64,000 bases of DNA from Shinella kummerowiae. GTDB lineage: Bacteria; Pseudomonadota; Alphaproteobacteria; Rhizobiales; Rhizobiaceae. A program made the translations under genes and the position numbers. The notes below the pieces were generated by a model, which worked only from the letters and a program-made list of their open reading frames with translations, was not told the DNA's origin and ran no database searches. The DNA is taken from the NCBI RefSeq assembly GCF_009827055.1, contig NZ_WUMK01000001.1:186001-250000 (forward strand). The letters are read 5' to 3'. Shown here piece after piece: positions 9,213 to 17,647 of this stretch; the stretch's first letter is position 1, and the number at the start of each line of letters is the position of its first letter.

Positions 9213-9238
9213 AGAGGGCGCCTAGGCGCCCTCTTTTG
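9213..9238 (+). terminator. Intrinsic terminator of the transporter operon
   Basis: Fully palindromic AGAGGGCGCC-TA-GGCGCCCTCT followed by TTT, 21 bases after the ATPase stop codon. Confidence 0.8.
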
Positions 9239-9260
9239 ATTTGGGGCAGTCCTTCTCCTC

Positions 9261-9350
9261 CGTCATGGTCGGGCTCGACCCGAGGATCCACACATCACGG
9301 CACGCCCTATCCTTGTGGCATGGATACTTGGGTCGAGCCCGAGGATGACG
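9261..9350. repeat. Palindromic intergenic repeat (RIME-like)
   Basis: Two 30-base arms in inverted orientation: 9261-9290 (core GTCGGGCTCGACCCGAGGAT) and 9321-9350 (core GGGTCGAGCCCGAGGATGAC), matching at most positions when one is reversed, with a 30-base spacer. Each arm also contains its own GGGTCGAGCCC palindrome. Elements of this kind (CGTCATCCTCGGGC type) are scattered through intergenic DNA of many Alphaproteobacteria. It lies between the transporter operon and the bmt gene. Confidence 0.75.
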
Positions 9351-9460
9351 CTAGAGAGCGTTGTAGCCTCCCCCGGGCGGCACGCGTCGTTTCCCTCAAA
9401 GCAGCGTTGCAATCACATAAAGAAATCTTTATATGATGTGGCAAACAGAAGGATACCTCC

Positions 9461-10477
9461 ATGACCGCGACGAACCCGCTTGCTGAGCTTCTTGCCGAAA
9501 AGCCCTTCCTGCTTGCCGATGGCGCAACCGGGACCTCGCTCTTCGCCATGGGCCTGGAGGCTGGTGAAGCGCCGGAACTGTGGAACGAAGCCAAGCCGGA
9601 AAACATCACCAAGCTCCACCAGGATTTTGTCGATGCCGGCGCGGATATCATCCTCACCAACACCTTCGGCGGCACCCGTCATCGCCTGAAGCTACATCAC
9701 GCGCAGGATCGCGTTCACGCGCTGAACAAGGCGGCTGCGGAAATCGCCCGCGCCGTCGCCGACAAGGCTGAGCGCAAAGTCATTGTCGCCGGCTCCGTCG
9801 GCCCGACGGGCGAACTGCTCATCCCGCTCGGCGCGCTGACCTATGACGACGCTGTCGCCGCCTTCGCCGAGCAGATCGAAGGCCTCAAGGCTGGTGGCGC
9901 GGATGTCGCCTGGATCGAGACCATGTCCTCGCCGGAGGAAATCCGCGCGGCTGCGGAAGCGGCCACCAAGGTCGGCATGCCCTTCGTCTATACCGGCTCG
10001 TTCGATACCGCCGGCAAGACCATGATGGGCCTGCATCCGCGCGACATCCACGGCGTTGCCGGCGATATCGGCGCAGGTCCGCTTGCGGTGGGCGCCAATT
10101 GCGGCGTCGGCGCGTCCGACATTCTCTCCTCGCTGCTCGACATGACCGGCGCCGACCCGTCGGCCACCGTCGTCGTCAAGGGCAATTGCGGCATTCCGGA
10201 ATTTCGCGGCTCGGAAATCTACTATTCCGGCACGCCGCCGCTGATGGCCGAATATGCCCGCCTCGCCCGCGATGCCGGCGCCCGCATCATCGGCGGCTGC
10301 TGCGGCACCTCCTGTGAGCACCTCGCCGCCATGCGCGTGGCGCTCGATGCGCACGAGCCCCGCGAACGCCCCGCCCTTGTCGAGATCATCGAAAAGATCG
10401 GCCCGTTGCGTAACAAGACCGCCGATGAGAGCGCCGCCCAGCCAACCCGCGAACGCGGCAGCCGCCGCCGGAGCTGA
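9461..10477 (+). CDS. bmt: Betaine-homocysteine S-methyltransferase family protein
   Basis: 338 residues, homocysteine S-methyltransferase (Pfam S-methyl_trans) fold. N-terminal DGATGTSL, then zinc ligands in VGANCGVG (Cys214) and GGCCGTS (Cys280, Cys281). Such enzymes transfer a methyl from glycine betaine to homocysteine, giving methionine and dimethylglycine; rhizobia are known to have a betaine-using version. The transporter just upstream supports this substrate. Odd: an Arg-rich tail (TRERGSRRRS) extends past the usual end, echoing Gly/Arg-rich tails on other C1 enzymes here. Other methyl donors, such as S-methylmethionine, remain possible. Confidence 0.85.
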   Translation: MTATNPLAELLAEKPFLLADGATGTSLFAMGLEAGEAPELWNEAKPENITKLHQDFVDAGADIILTNTFGGTRHRLKLHHAQDRVHALNKAAAEIARAVADKAERKVIVAGSVGPTGELLIPLGALTYDDAVAAFAEQIEGLKAGGADVAWIETMSSPEEIRAAAEAATKVGMPFVYTGSFDTAGKTMMGLHPRDIHGVAGDIGAGPLAVGANCGVGASDILSSLLDMTGADPSATVVVKGNCGIPEFRGSEIYYSGTPPLMAEYARLARDAGARIIGGCCGTSCEHLAAMRVALDAHEPRERPALVEIIEKIGPLRNKTADESAAQPTRERGSRRRS

Positions 10478-10501
10478 TATTCGCCCCTGTGGCGACAGAT
10501 C

Positions 10502-10535
10502 AGCCGCCCCGGCCAGCGCCGCGGGCGGCTTTTTG
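10502..10535 (+). terminator. Intrinsic terminator after bmt
   Basis: AGCCGCCC (10502-10509) pairs with GGGCGGCT (10523-10530), followed by TTTTG. Confidence 0.8.
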
Positions 10536-10631
10536 TTGCGCGTAGGGATCGGCATTACCTGCAAGGTAATCGATCTGCTGCATCGGTCGTCATAGGGTCC
10601 TGTCAACGCCAACACCGACAGGAAGAAACCA

Positions 10632-10961
10632 ATGACCACCTACGCCATCGCTCACCTTCGCAACGTCACACTCGGGCCCGAAATCATTGCCTATCTGGAA
10701 GCCATCGACGCGACCCTGGCGCCCTTCGGCGGCAAGTTCGTGCTGCATGGCGCAGGCAACAGACGCATGCTGGAAGGCACGTTCCCAAGCGACATCATCA
10801 TGCTGTCGTTTCCCAACCGCACGGCGGCAGAAGACTGGTATGCCTCGCCGGCCTACCAGGCCATCCTGCCGCTGCGCACCCGCAACTCCGATGGCGACGT
10901 CCTGTTGATCGACGGCGTCGATGACGACCACAAGGCGACCGATATCCTGCGAAATGGGTAG
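10632..10961 (+). CDS. DUF1330 family protein
   Basis: 109 residues starting MTTYAIAHLR, with the family's ferredoxin-like dimeric alpha/beta barrel pattern: VLHGAGNRRMLEG, then DIIMLSFPNRTAAEDWYASP and YQAILPLRTRNSDGDVLLIDG. DUF1330 proteins are small cytoplasmic proteins of unknown function. The next gene follows 23 bases later on the same strand, so they may be co-transcribed. Confidence 0.85.
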   Translation: MTTYAIAHLRNVTLGPEIIAYLEAIDATLAPFGGKFVLHGAGNRRMLEGTFPSDIIMLSFPNRTAAEDWYASPAYQAILPLRTRNSDGDVLLIDGVDDDHKATDILRNG

Positions 10962-10984
10962 GTCACGATACAAGGAGAAGAGAG

Positions 10985-11353
10985 ATGGACTGGATCGACA
11001 TGGGCGGCACAAAGGTGCTTTTGCTGCCGGTGAAGGGACCGCAGATCACAACGGAAGCCGATGGCAACGATGTCATCGGCGAAGCTTTCTCGGTCGAGGC
11101 GGAGCTTATCGCCATCCCGGTGGAACGCCTTGGATCCAGCTTTCTGCGGCTTGAGACCCGTCTCGCCGGCACGATCTTCCAGAAGTTCGTCAACTATCAC
11201 CTGCGCTGCGCCATCATTGGCGACATCGCCCCGCTGCTGGAAGGCAGCAAGGCGTTGCGTGATTTCGTACGGGAGACGAACAAGGGACGATCGATCTGGT
11301 TCGTGGACGATCTCGACGGCCTGCGGGCGAAACTTGCCCGCGAAAAAGCCTGA
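10985..11353 (+). CDS. DUF4180 family protein
   Basis: 122 residues. The middle AGTIFQKFVNYHLRCAIIGD and the following LRDFVRETNKGRSIWFVDD match the conserved core of DUF4180, a small family of unknown function. The ATG is preceded by AAGGAGAAGAG, a strong ribosome-binding site. Ends 3 bases before the convergent aminotransferase gene. Confidence 0.75.
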   Translation: MDWIDMGGTKVLLLPVKGPQITTEADGNDVIGEAFSVEAELIAIPVERLGSSFLRLETRLAGTIFQKFVNYHLRCAIIGDIAPLLEGSKALRDFVRETNKGRSIWFVDDLDGLRAKLAREKA

Positions 11354-11356
11354 CAC

Positions 11357-12490
11357 CTACACCGCCGCCAGAAGCGTCCGCCACGCCGCAAGCCCCGCAT
11401 CCATGTTGCTCCGGCCGAATCCGACACGGAAGCGATCAACCGGCACCGGCAGCAGGTCCGACACGTAGAGGCTGGAGGGCAGCAGCAGCACGCCCTTCTC
11501 CTCGACCAACCGACGGCAATGTTCTTCCACGCCGTCATTGCCCAGATAGCGCGGGAAAGCGACGCAGCCGCCATCCGGCTCGGCCCATTCGTAGAGATGC
11601 GGATAGTCCGCAAAAAAGGCGCCGAGCTTCGCCAGGTTTTCCGCGCAAAGGGCGCGGTTGCGGGCGAAGATGGTCTCTCGCGCCTTGAGCGCGATGCCGG
11701 CCAGCACTTCCGAGGGCCGTGCGTTGCAGATGGAAAGGTAGTGTTTCATCTTCTCCATGCGCGCCAGCAGCGCATGGTCGCGGCTGGCGATCCAGCCGAT
11801 GCGCAGGCCCGGCAGGCCATAGGCCTTGGACATGACATTGAGCGACACGCCCTTGTCGAACAGGTCGGCGGCCTGCGGCAGGCGTTTCGCGCCATCGATC
11901 TCCAGCCCGCGATAGACTTCATCGGAAAATAGATGGATGCCCCTCTCGACGCAGAGATCGACAAGGCCGCGGAAAACATCCTGATCGGCGATGACACCCG
12001 TCGGATTGTTCGGGAAATTGACGGCGATGAGCCTGGTCTCCGGCCGAAGGGCTGCCCGCACATCGTCGAGATCGAGTTGCCAGCGGTTCTCCGGCCGAAG
12101 CGCGATCCCCGTGACATTGCCGGTGATGGTGACCGGCAGGGTCTCCATCGACTGGTAGTTCGGTACGGTGACGATGGCGTGATCGCCCGGCCCGAGCAGC
12201 GCCAGCATCGCGCAATACAACCCCTCCTCCGCGCCGGCAAAGGTCAGGATATCGGCGCCGGAAAGCGTGTCGTAGGTCGAGGCGATGGTTTCGCGCAGCG
12301 CCGGCGCACCCCAGGTCTCGGTATAGCCGAGCGAGACGCGATCCCAAGCCTCGCGATCCTCCGGGTCGGCAAGGGCCAGGAGGTCGGACATGGTCATGGT
12401 TTCGGCGTCGCTCGCCGTCATGTGATGGCGCGCCTTGAACTCCCAGCGCGAGAAATGGGTTTCGAGGCGAAAATCCGGAAGCGTGGTCAC
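11357..12490 (-). CDS. PLP-dependent aminotransferase class I/II
   Basis: 377 residues, fold type I. PLP-site features in order: VPNYQSM (about 109-115), NFPNNPTGV (about 157-165), SDEVYRGL (about 187-194) and the Schiff-base lysine in SKAYGLPGLRIGW (about 219-231). The substrate is not evident. Its start overlaps the end of the upstream regulator by 4 bases (ATGA type), so regulator and enzyme form one operon. DauR-type regulators elsewhere control amino-acid (D-arginine) catabolism, which suggests a catabolic amino-acid role. Confidence 0.88.
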   Translation of the reverse strand: MTTLPDFRLETHFSRWEFKARHHMTASDAETMTMSDLLALADPEDREAWDRVSLGYTETWGAPALRETIASTYDTLSGADILTFAGAEEGLYCAMLALLGPGDHAIVTVPNYQSMETLPVTITGNVTGIALRPENRWQLDLDDVRAALRPETRLIAVNFPNNPTGVIADQDVFRGLVDLCVERGIHLFSDEVYRGLEIDGAKRLPQAADLFDKGVSLNVMSKAYGLPGLRIGWIASRDHALLARMEKMKHYLSICNARPSEVLAGIALKARETIFARNRALCAENLAKLGAFFADYPHLYEWAEPDGGCVAFPRYLGNDGVEEHCRRLVEEKGVLLLPSSLYVSDLLPVPVDRFRVGFGRSNMDAGLAAWRTLLAAV

Positions 12491-13134
12491 GATGGCCTGT
12501 CCTTCTGGCTCTGGCGCCGGGCATCGGCGAGATAGTTGTAGATCGAGGCGCGCGAGGCGCCGATGAGGGAGGCCAGGTGGTCGACGGCGTTACGCGTCTG
12601 GAACAGGCCGCGTTCGTCGAGGGCGGCAACGAGCGCCACCCGGTCGCCCTTCTTGAGGGCCGTCAGCGCCAGGCCGCGCGTGCGCAGCCAGTCGTGCAGC
12701 GCGGTGTTGATTTCCTCCCGCCAGTCGCCGGCAAAGAGCGATGGAGGCCGCGGGGCCGCGACACCGGTGAAGCCGGAAAGCAGCCTGGCCGCCGCGTCGA
12801 AATGCGAGACGTCCATGTTGATACAGAGCAGGCCAAGTGCCTGGCCGTGGTCGTCCTGCAGCACGGCAGTCACCGATTTCAGCCGTCGCCCGTCCTCGCC
12901 GGTCTTTTCATAGGGACCGTAGACACCCGCCTCGCCGGCTTCCGCCAATTCGTTTTCGACAAGCGATTCCATGCCTGCTTTGCGGCCGGAAAAGGCGTTC
13001 CAGATGCCGGCAATGAGGCCCGTTTCGAGATCGTGCAGCACGACCTCGGCATGGGGATAGAGCAGGGTCGAGATGGCCGCGGCCGTCGCGGCGTGCTGGC
13101 GAAGCAGCAGATCGGCGTTTGATGAGTCGAACAT
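12487..13134 (-). CDS. YheO/DauR-type transcriptional regulator
   Basis: About 215 residues from ATG 13134 (MFDSSNADLLL); an in-frame TTG at 13146 would add four residues. An N-terminal PAS_6/YheO-like sensor (about 15-110; HDLETGLIAGIWN, then LGLLCINMDVSHFD) is followed by a C-terminal helix-turn-helix of the HTH_22 type (NAVDHLASLIGASRASIYNYLADAR, about 180-204, quoted for its position). Heads the operon with the aminotransferase. A 9-bp inverted repeat flanks its TTGACA -35-like element, suggesting autoregulation. Confidence 0.85.
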   Translation of the reverse strand: MFDSSNADLLLRQHAATAAAISTLLYPHAEVVLHDLETGLIAGIWNAFSGRKAGMESLVENELAEAGEAGVYGPYEKTGEDGRRLKSVTAVLQDDHGQALGLLCINMDVSHFDAAARLLSGFTGVAAPRPPSLFAGDWREEINTALHDWLRTRGLALTALKKGDRVALVAALDERGLFQTRNAVDHLASLIGASRASIYNYLADARRQSQKDRPS

Positions 13135-13144
13135 GGCGACAAAC

Positions 13145-13178
13145 AATCCAATAATAGACTTTTTGTCAATATTGGATT
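13145..13178 (-). promoter_or_regulatory. Inverted-repeat operator around the regulator promoter
   Basis: AATCCAATA (13145-13153) and TATTGGATT (13170-13178) are perfect inverted 9-mers. Between them, on the minus strand, is TTGACA (13164-13169), a good -35 element for the YheO-like gene. A further TCCAA at 13184-13188 extends the repeat pattern. Confidence 0.6.
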
Positions 13179-13261
13179 TTCAGTCCAAACATTTCCCGCA
13201 GACTTGCGAGGCCTTTTTCCGCGTCCTATCCAAGGACAGGACGATTCTCAGGGGGACGATC

Positions 13262-13609
13262 ATGAGCGCGGATCTTGCAGCCTTTCCGGACCGGGACACC
13301 GTGGCCGACAAGCTCGCCGCCCTCGGCGAGGCCGAGCAGGCCTATCTCCGCCTGTTGATGGAAAACGCCAAGCAGGACGAGAACCTGCTGGAAGGTCTCG
13401 ACCTCTATCTCAACCGGGCCGCCGGCGCCCGGTTCCTCAATTCGCTGAAGCTGGAAAAACTCGGCGAGTGGCTGGGCAACACGGCGCCCGCCCGCTTGCA
13501 GATGCGACTGGTCGAAACCGCCCGCTCCAGCCAGCACGCGGCCTTCGCCGCCTTCCGCACCGGGCTGACGCGCTCCGGCGGCCTTGACCGCGCTTACCCG
13601 AAAGCCTGA
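13262..13609 (+). CDS. Hypothetical cytoplasmic protein, 115 residues
   Basis: Starts MSADLAAFPDRDTVADKLAA after AGGGGGACG, a good ribosome-binding site. Predominantly helical, soluble, with KLEKLGEWLGNTAPARLQMR in the middle. No family recognised. It is divergent from the YheO-like regulator and overlaps the 3' end of the convergent LysR gene by 16 bases. Confidence 0.65.
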   Translation: MSADLAAFPDRDTVADKLAALGEAEQAYLRLLMENAKQDENLLEGLDLYLNRAAGARFLNSLKLEKLGEWLGNTAPARLQMRLVETARSSQHAAFAAFRTGLTRSGGLDRAYPKA

Positions 13610-14478
13610 TCCGTCATCGCCGCCAGCGGCCCGAAGGATTTGCGGATCAGGTCCGCCATGCCGTCGATCGCCGGCCCGCCGCGCCGCGGATTGCGCTTCA
13701 GCACGACGCGCGAGGAATCGACGGTTGGAAATCCGTCCGCAAGGGTGAGCTCCCGCGCACCCGGCGGAATGTTGCTGCGGGCGAGCGGCGCGATGGAAAG
13801 CCCGCTCGCAACGGCCGAACGCAGGCCGCTGCTCGTATCACTGGTATAGGCGACGCGGTACGGGATCGCGTAGCGCTCCAGCGAGCGTTGCGCAAATTCC
13901 CGGCACCAGACCGACCGCCGGTAGAAGGCGACCGGCACCGGGCGCTCCAGATGCAGGTTATGCGCACTGGACGCCACCCAGACGGTCGGGTCGATTGCCA
14001 GAAGCTCACCGGAAATTCCACCGTCCCATTCGAAGATGACCGCCAGATCGAGTTCGTCCGCGTCCAGGGCCTCCATCTGCTGGGCCGTATAGCCGCAGAA
14101 CACCGTCACCTCGGCACCCGGATGGGTCTCCGCGAAGGCGGCAAGCGCATTGGGCAGGACCGTCTGGTTGTATTCCTCCGGAATGCCGACCCGCACCGGC
14201 CCGTCCAGCGGCAGGGTTCGCATCGCCGCCGTCGTCTCGTCGACCAGCCCGACGATGCGCTTGGCATAGGGCAGCAGCCGCTTGCCCTCCACGGTAAGCG
14301 CAACGCCGCGCGGGCCACGCTCGAACAGCGTGACGCCGACGGATTCCTCGAGTTTGCGCACCTGCATGCTGACCGCGGATTGGGTGCGTCCGAGCCTGTC
14401 TGCCGCATGCGTAACATTGCCGGCATCGGACACGGTGACGAAAATTCTGAGCAGATCGCTTTCAAGAGGAGGATACAT
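13594..14478 (-). CDS. LysR-family transcriptional regulator
   Basis: 294 residues. N-terminal winged helix-turn-helix (about 8-66; AADRLGRTQSAVSMQVRKLE), then a LysR substrate-binding domain with VRVGIPEEYNQTVLPNALAAF split over its start. A GAGG ribosome-binding site precedes ATG 14478. It stands divergently from a small DUF1127-like gene, an arrangement repeated by the second LysR gene at 32.7-33.6 kb, to which it is similar in the DNA-binding part. Ligand unknown. Confidence 0.92.
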   Translation of the reverse strand: MYPPLESDLLRIFVTVSDAGNVTHAADRLGRTQSAVSMQVRKLEESVGVTLFERGPRGVALTVEGKRLLPYAKRIVGLVDETTAAMRTLPLDGPVRVGIPEEYNQTVLPNALAAFAETHPGAEVTVFCGYTAQQMEALDADELDLAVIFEWDGGISGELLAIDPTVWVASSAHNLHLERPVPVAFYRRSVWCREFAQRSLERYAIPYRVAYTSDTSSGLRSAVASGLSIAPLARSNIPPGARELTLADGFPTVDSSRVVLKRNPRRGGPAIDGMADLIRKSFGPLAAMTDQAFG

Positions 14479-14518
14479 GTGGCGCCATCGCTTTTCCTGA
14501 TGCCTGCCATAATCGCTA

Positions 14519-14530
14519 TTCGTTTGTGAA
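14519..14530 (+). promoter_or_regulatory. Putative LysR site, TTCGTTTG motif
   Basis: TTCGTTTGTGAA lies between the divergent LysR and DUF1127-like genes. The 8-mer TTCGTTTG recurs upstream of the DUF1127 gene at 33730, and a one-base variant lies before the gene at 34056. Confidence 0.4.
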
Positions 14531-14578
14531 ATGTCTACGCCTTTGCTTGGCTACTTCTCAGCAAGGGAAGGCAAGGCC

Positions 14579-14920
14579 ATGGGAATTTTCGGAAAACTGA
14601 TGGAAATGGTGGAACGCTATCGTCAGGCGCGGGCCGAACGGGAGGCTTTGCGACTGCTCATCGCGCGCAAGGACGCACGCTTGCTGCGCGATGCCGGGCT
14701 GGCACTGCCCGAAGACGGCGAGCCTCGGTGCACGCCGCTGCCGCAAACGAAGGAAAGGCGCTGGACAGCGCCTCTCTTCCGCCTGCCCGCACCGTCTCCC
14801 CGCAGGTGGAGCGATGGCGATGGAGCACCATCCTCCTCAAGCATTGCAATCGCAGGAAGACCATCCTGGCATTTCCCTTCTCCCCGGCCACGGGGAGAAG
14901 GTCGCCGGCGGGCCGGATAA
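14579..14920 (+). CDS. DUF1127-like small protein with extended low-complexity end
   Basis: 113 residues from ATG 14579 after AAGGGAAGGCAAGGCC. The first 50 residues (MGIFGKLMEMVERYRQAR..., then LLIARKDARLLRDAGL) resemble DUF1127/YjiS-type small basic proteins, which are normally 45-75 residues. The remainder is Pro/Arg/Ser-rich and its last codons read through a palindrome of intergenic type (14876-14901). The tail may therefore be a frame that lost its original stop. Divergent from a LysR regulator. Confidence 0.55.
   Translation: MGIFGKLMEMVERYRQARAEREALRLLIARKDARLLRDAGLALPEDGEPRCTPLPQTKERRWTAPLFRLPAPSPRRWSDGDGAPSSSSIAIAGRPSWHFPSPRPRGEGRRRAG
14876..14901. repeat. Perfect palindromic hairpin (CCTTCTCCCCG type)
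   Basis: CCTTCTCCCCG-GCCA-CGGGGAGAAGG, 11-bp perfect stem, 4-base loop. Hairpins of this composition are common interspersed repeats in rhizobial intergenic DNA. Here it overlaps the 3' end of the DUF1127-like frame and precedes the convergent VWA gene. Confidence 0.6.
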
Positions 14921-14932
14921 AGCCGGACTGCC

Positions 14933-17032
14933 CTACTCCGCCTTCTCGCCGGAAAGACCGCCGGCAAGCTGGACGAGTTTGAGGAACTCCGCCCGGTAGC
15001 CGAACGGGTCGTTGCCCTTGGCGGCCTCGGCAAGGCCGAGGATCGACCCATAGGCGTAGTCCTGCAGGGCGGAAACACCCTTCAGCTTCTGCCCGAAGGC
15101 GGCGACCGCGACGGAGAAGCGGACATCCGCCGAGGCCGCGTTCACGTCGGTAACCGCATTGGCGTCCGTCACCGGCAGGGTGACGAGTTCGCTGGTGTCG
15201 CTATCCGGCTTCTTCCAGCGCATTTTCAGGAAGGCGAGTTCGGACGTGTTCCCGGCAGAGGGCGCCGTCGCCGCCTCTTCCTTGCCATAGCGTAGCGGGT
15301 CGTTCAGCACGGCCGGACTGCCCTTCGGCGTCACCTCATAGATCGCCGTCACCCGGTGGCCGGAACCGATGTCGCCGGCATCCACCTTGTCATTGTTGAA
15401 ATCCTCGCGATTGAGCACGCGGGTCTCATAGCCGACCAGGCGGTACTCGGCGATGCGCTCGGGGTTGAACTCGATCTGGAACTTGACGTCCTTGGCGATC
15501 GGGAAGAGCGAGGACCCAGCCTCCTCCACCAGCGTCTTCTGCGCTTCGGCGAGCGTATCGATGTAAGCGGCGGTGCCGTTGCCGTTCTGCGCCAGCGTCT
15601 GCATCATGCCGTCATTGTAATTGCCGCGGCCGAAGCCGAGCACGGAGAGGAAGATGCCGCTCTTGCGGCGCTCCTCGATGACACGCTTCAGCTCTTCATC
15701 GCTTGCAGGCCCTACATTGAAGTCACCGTCCGTCGCCAGCATGACGCGGTTGACGCCATCCTTCTTGAACGCCTTCTGCGCCAGCCGGTAGGCCGCCTCG
15801 ATGCCTTCGGCACCAGCCGTCGAACCGCCCGGCTGGAGATTGTCGATGGCGGAAAGGATCGTGTCCCGCTCCTTTGCCTGCGTCGGCTCCAGCACCACGC
15901 CGGCATTGCCGGCATAGGTGACGATCGACACCGTATCCGTATCCTTCAGCTTGCCGACAAGCAGGCGGAAGGCGCTCTTGAGCAGCGGCAGCTTGGCCGG
16001 CTCGTCCATCGAGCCGGAGACGTCGATGAGGAAGACGAGGTTGGCGGCGGGCTGCTCGGTCGCCACGGTCTCAAAACCCTTGATGCCGATATGGAGCAGC
16101 TCCGTGTTCTTGTTCCACGGCGTCGGCATGACGGTGACGGTGGCATTGAACGGCGTCTCCGCCGTCTCGGGCCCCTTCCAGTCATAGGGGAAGTAGTTGA
16201 CCAGTTCCTCGACACGCACGGCTTCGGCATCCGGCAGGCTGCCGCCGAGCAACGAACCGCGCACATAGGAGTAGGACGCGGTGTCGACATCGGCGGAGAA
16301 GGTCGACACCGGATCGGTGGAAACGCTCTTTACCGGGTTCGGATCGGCGGAGGCGAAGCGCTCGCGATCTTCCGGGAGCATGACAATCGCGTCCGCAGTC
16401 GCCGAAGGCTGTACGATCGTGCGGCTGAGTGATTGCAAATTGGCGGCCCCGCCGACGGCAAGCGATTCCGACATGACGGCGGCGGCCTTTTCATCATCGC
16501 TTTCGGCAAGCGGCGCAGGCTCGGCGGCAAGCATGTCCGTGGCCTGGCCGCTATCCGCGTCCGCAGCGCTGTTGGCCTCCGCAGCCGCCTTCGATTTGGC
16601 TGTCGCGCCTCCGAGGTCTTCCGGACGGCTCACGATAACAGCGGTTTCCTCAGCGGTGATGTCGTTCTTCTTTGCCTCCTGCTTGCGGGCGCGAACATCC
16701 TGATTGACGGGCTTCGCCGCAATCTCCGTCTCCGCGGTCAGCGGGACGGTGCCGTTGCGCACCAGTTCATAGGTCACGAGGCCGGCGACGGGCACGGCGA
16801 GAAGCGTGGCAAGGGCCGAGCCGGCGAGAAGTCTGCGGTTCATGATGGGGCTCCATATCCAGTTGAACATGGAGCTTCGACGCCCGCCGTCGGTCGATCC
16901 TTGGGGAGCGGTCGCAATTTTTTCATCGCCGTCAAAAGCCTGCATCGCGGCGGCAAGCGCTTGCCCGCGCGCCGCAGGATCAGCGGCCGGCGGTGTGCGG
17001 CGGGCGAGTTTGTCCAGGTCGAGATCGGTCAT
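14933..17032 (-). CDS. VWA-domain membrane protein (YfbK-like, DUF3520), partner of ECF sigma factor
   Basis: 699 residues. A short N-terminal cytoplasmic part is followed by one membrane helix (about 67-90), then a von Willebrand N-terminal region (FSADVDTASYSYVRG, about 240-255). The VWA domain has MIDAS motif DVSGSM (about 335-340) and ATDGDFN, and a C-terminal DUF3520 region follows. It starts 14 bases after the ECF sigma gene. With its cytoplasmic N terminus and single helix it could act as the anti-sigma or sensor partner; this is inference. Substrate of the extracytoplasmic VWA domain unknown. Confidence 0.85.
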   Translation of the reverse strand: MTDLDLDKLARRTPPAADPAARGQALAAAMQAFDGDEKIATAPQGSTDGGRRSSMFNWIWSPIMNRRLLAGSALATLLAVPVAGLVTYELVRNGTVPLTAETEIAAKPVNQDVRARKQEAKKNDITAEETAVIVSRPEDLGGATAKSKAAAEANSAADADSGQATDMLAAEPAPLAESDDEKAAAVMSESLAVGGAANLQSLSRTIVQPSATADAIVMLPEDRERFASADPNPVKSVSTDPVSTFSADVDTASYSYVRGSLLGGSLPDAEAVRVEELVNYFPYDWKGPETAETPFNATVTVMPTPWNKNTELLHIGIKGFETVATEQPAANLVFLIDVSGSMDEPAKLPLLKSAFRLLVGKLKDTDTVSIVTYAGNAGVVLEPTQAKERDTILSAIDNLQPGGSTAGAEGIEAAYRLAQKAFKKDGVNRVMLATDGDFNVGPASDEELKRVIEERRKSGIFLSVLGFGRGNYNDGMMQTLAQNGNGTAAYIDTLAEAQKTLVEEAGSSLFPIAKDVKFQIEFNPERIAEYRLVGYETRVLNREDFNNDKVDAGDIGSGHRVTAIYEVTPKGSPAVLNDPLRYGKEEAATAPSAGNTSELAFLKMRWKKPDSDTSELVTLPVTDANAVTDVNAASADVRFSVAVAAFGQKLKGVSALQDYAYGSILGLAEAAKGNDPFGYRAEFLKLVQLAGGLSGEKAE

Positions 17033-17046
17033 CGTCTATCCTTCCG

Positions 17047-17592
17047 TCACGCGGCGGCATCGCGCAAAAGCACCTTCAGGCGCTTGCGGGCCTCGTGCAC
17101 ATGCCAGGAAATCGTCGTTTCGGCGCAGCCCAGCACCTCGGCCGCGGCGGCATGGTTCAGGCCTTCGCCGTAAATGAGCAGCACGGCGTCGCGCTGCTTG
17201 TCGGGAAGCTGGCGCACGGCCTGCCACAGGTCTTCGCTGCCGTCGTCACCGGGGCTGTTCTCTTGTACCGCCTGATCACGCAGATACGCCGCATCGCGCC
17301 ATTCGGCCCGGCGGCGCTTGCGCATCTGGTCGCGCGCAGCATTCAGCGTCACGGAATAGAGCCAGGTGCCGAAACGGCTCGCCCCCTTGAAACCGCGGAT
17401 GGCGCCGGCGAGGCGTATGCACACCTCCTGCGCCACATCCTCGGCATCCTGCCGGTCGCCGCACCATCGCCAGGCGACAGCATGGATGAAATCATATCGG
17501 CTTTCGATCAGCGCGGCGAAGGCCTGCCGATCTCCCAATGCCGCCTTTTCGACGAGTTCTGTTTCCACGGGTCCATCCCGATTGCAGTGCAC
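17047..17592 (-). CDS. ECF-family RNA polymerase sigma factor
   Basis: 181 residues. Sigma region 2 (about 22-90; DAEDVAQEVCIRL and FGTWLYSVTLNAARDQMRKR) and region 4 (about 126-176; LPDKQRDAVLLIYGEGL, then VLGCAETTISWHVHEARKRL). No extra C-terminal domain. First gene of a two-gene operon with the VWA membrane protein, the usual sigma/anti-sigma layout. An internal GTG (residue 8) is a possible alternative start. Confidence 0.92.
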   Translation of the reverse strand: MHCNRDGPVETELVEKAALGDRQAFAALIESRYDFIHAVAWRWCGDRQDAEDVAQEVCIRLAGAIRGFKGASRFGTWLYSVTLNAARDQMRKRRRAEWRDAAYLRDQAVQENSPGDDGSEDLWQAVRQLPDKQRDAVLLIYGEGLNHAAAAEVLGCAETTISWHVHEARKRLKVLLRDAAA

Positions 17593-17647
17593 TAACCTCT
17601 ACGACGTCCGTCAGGCGGCAATCCTTGGGTGGCGGCGAAGATTTTTC

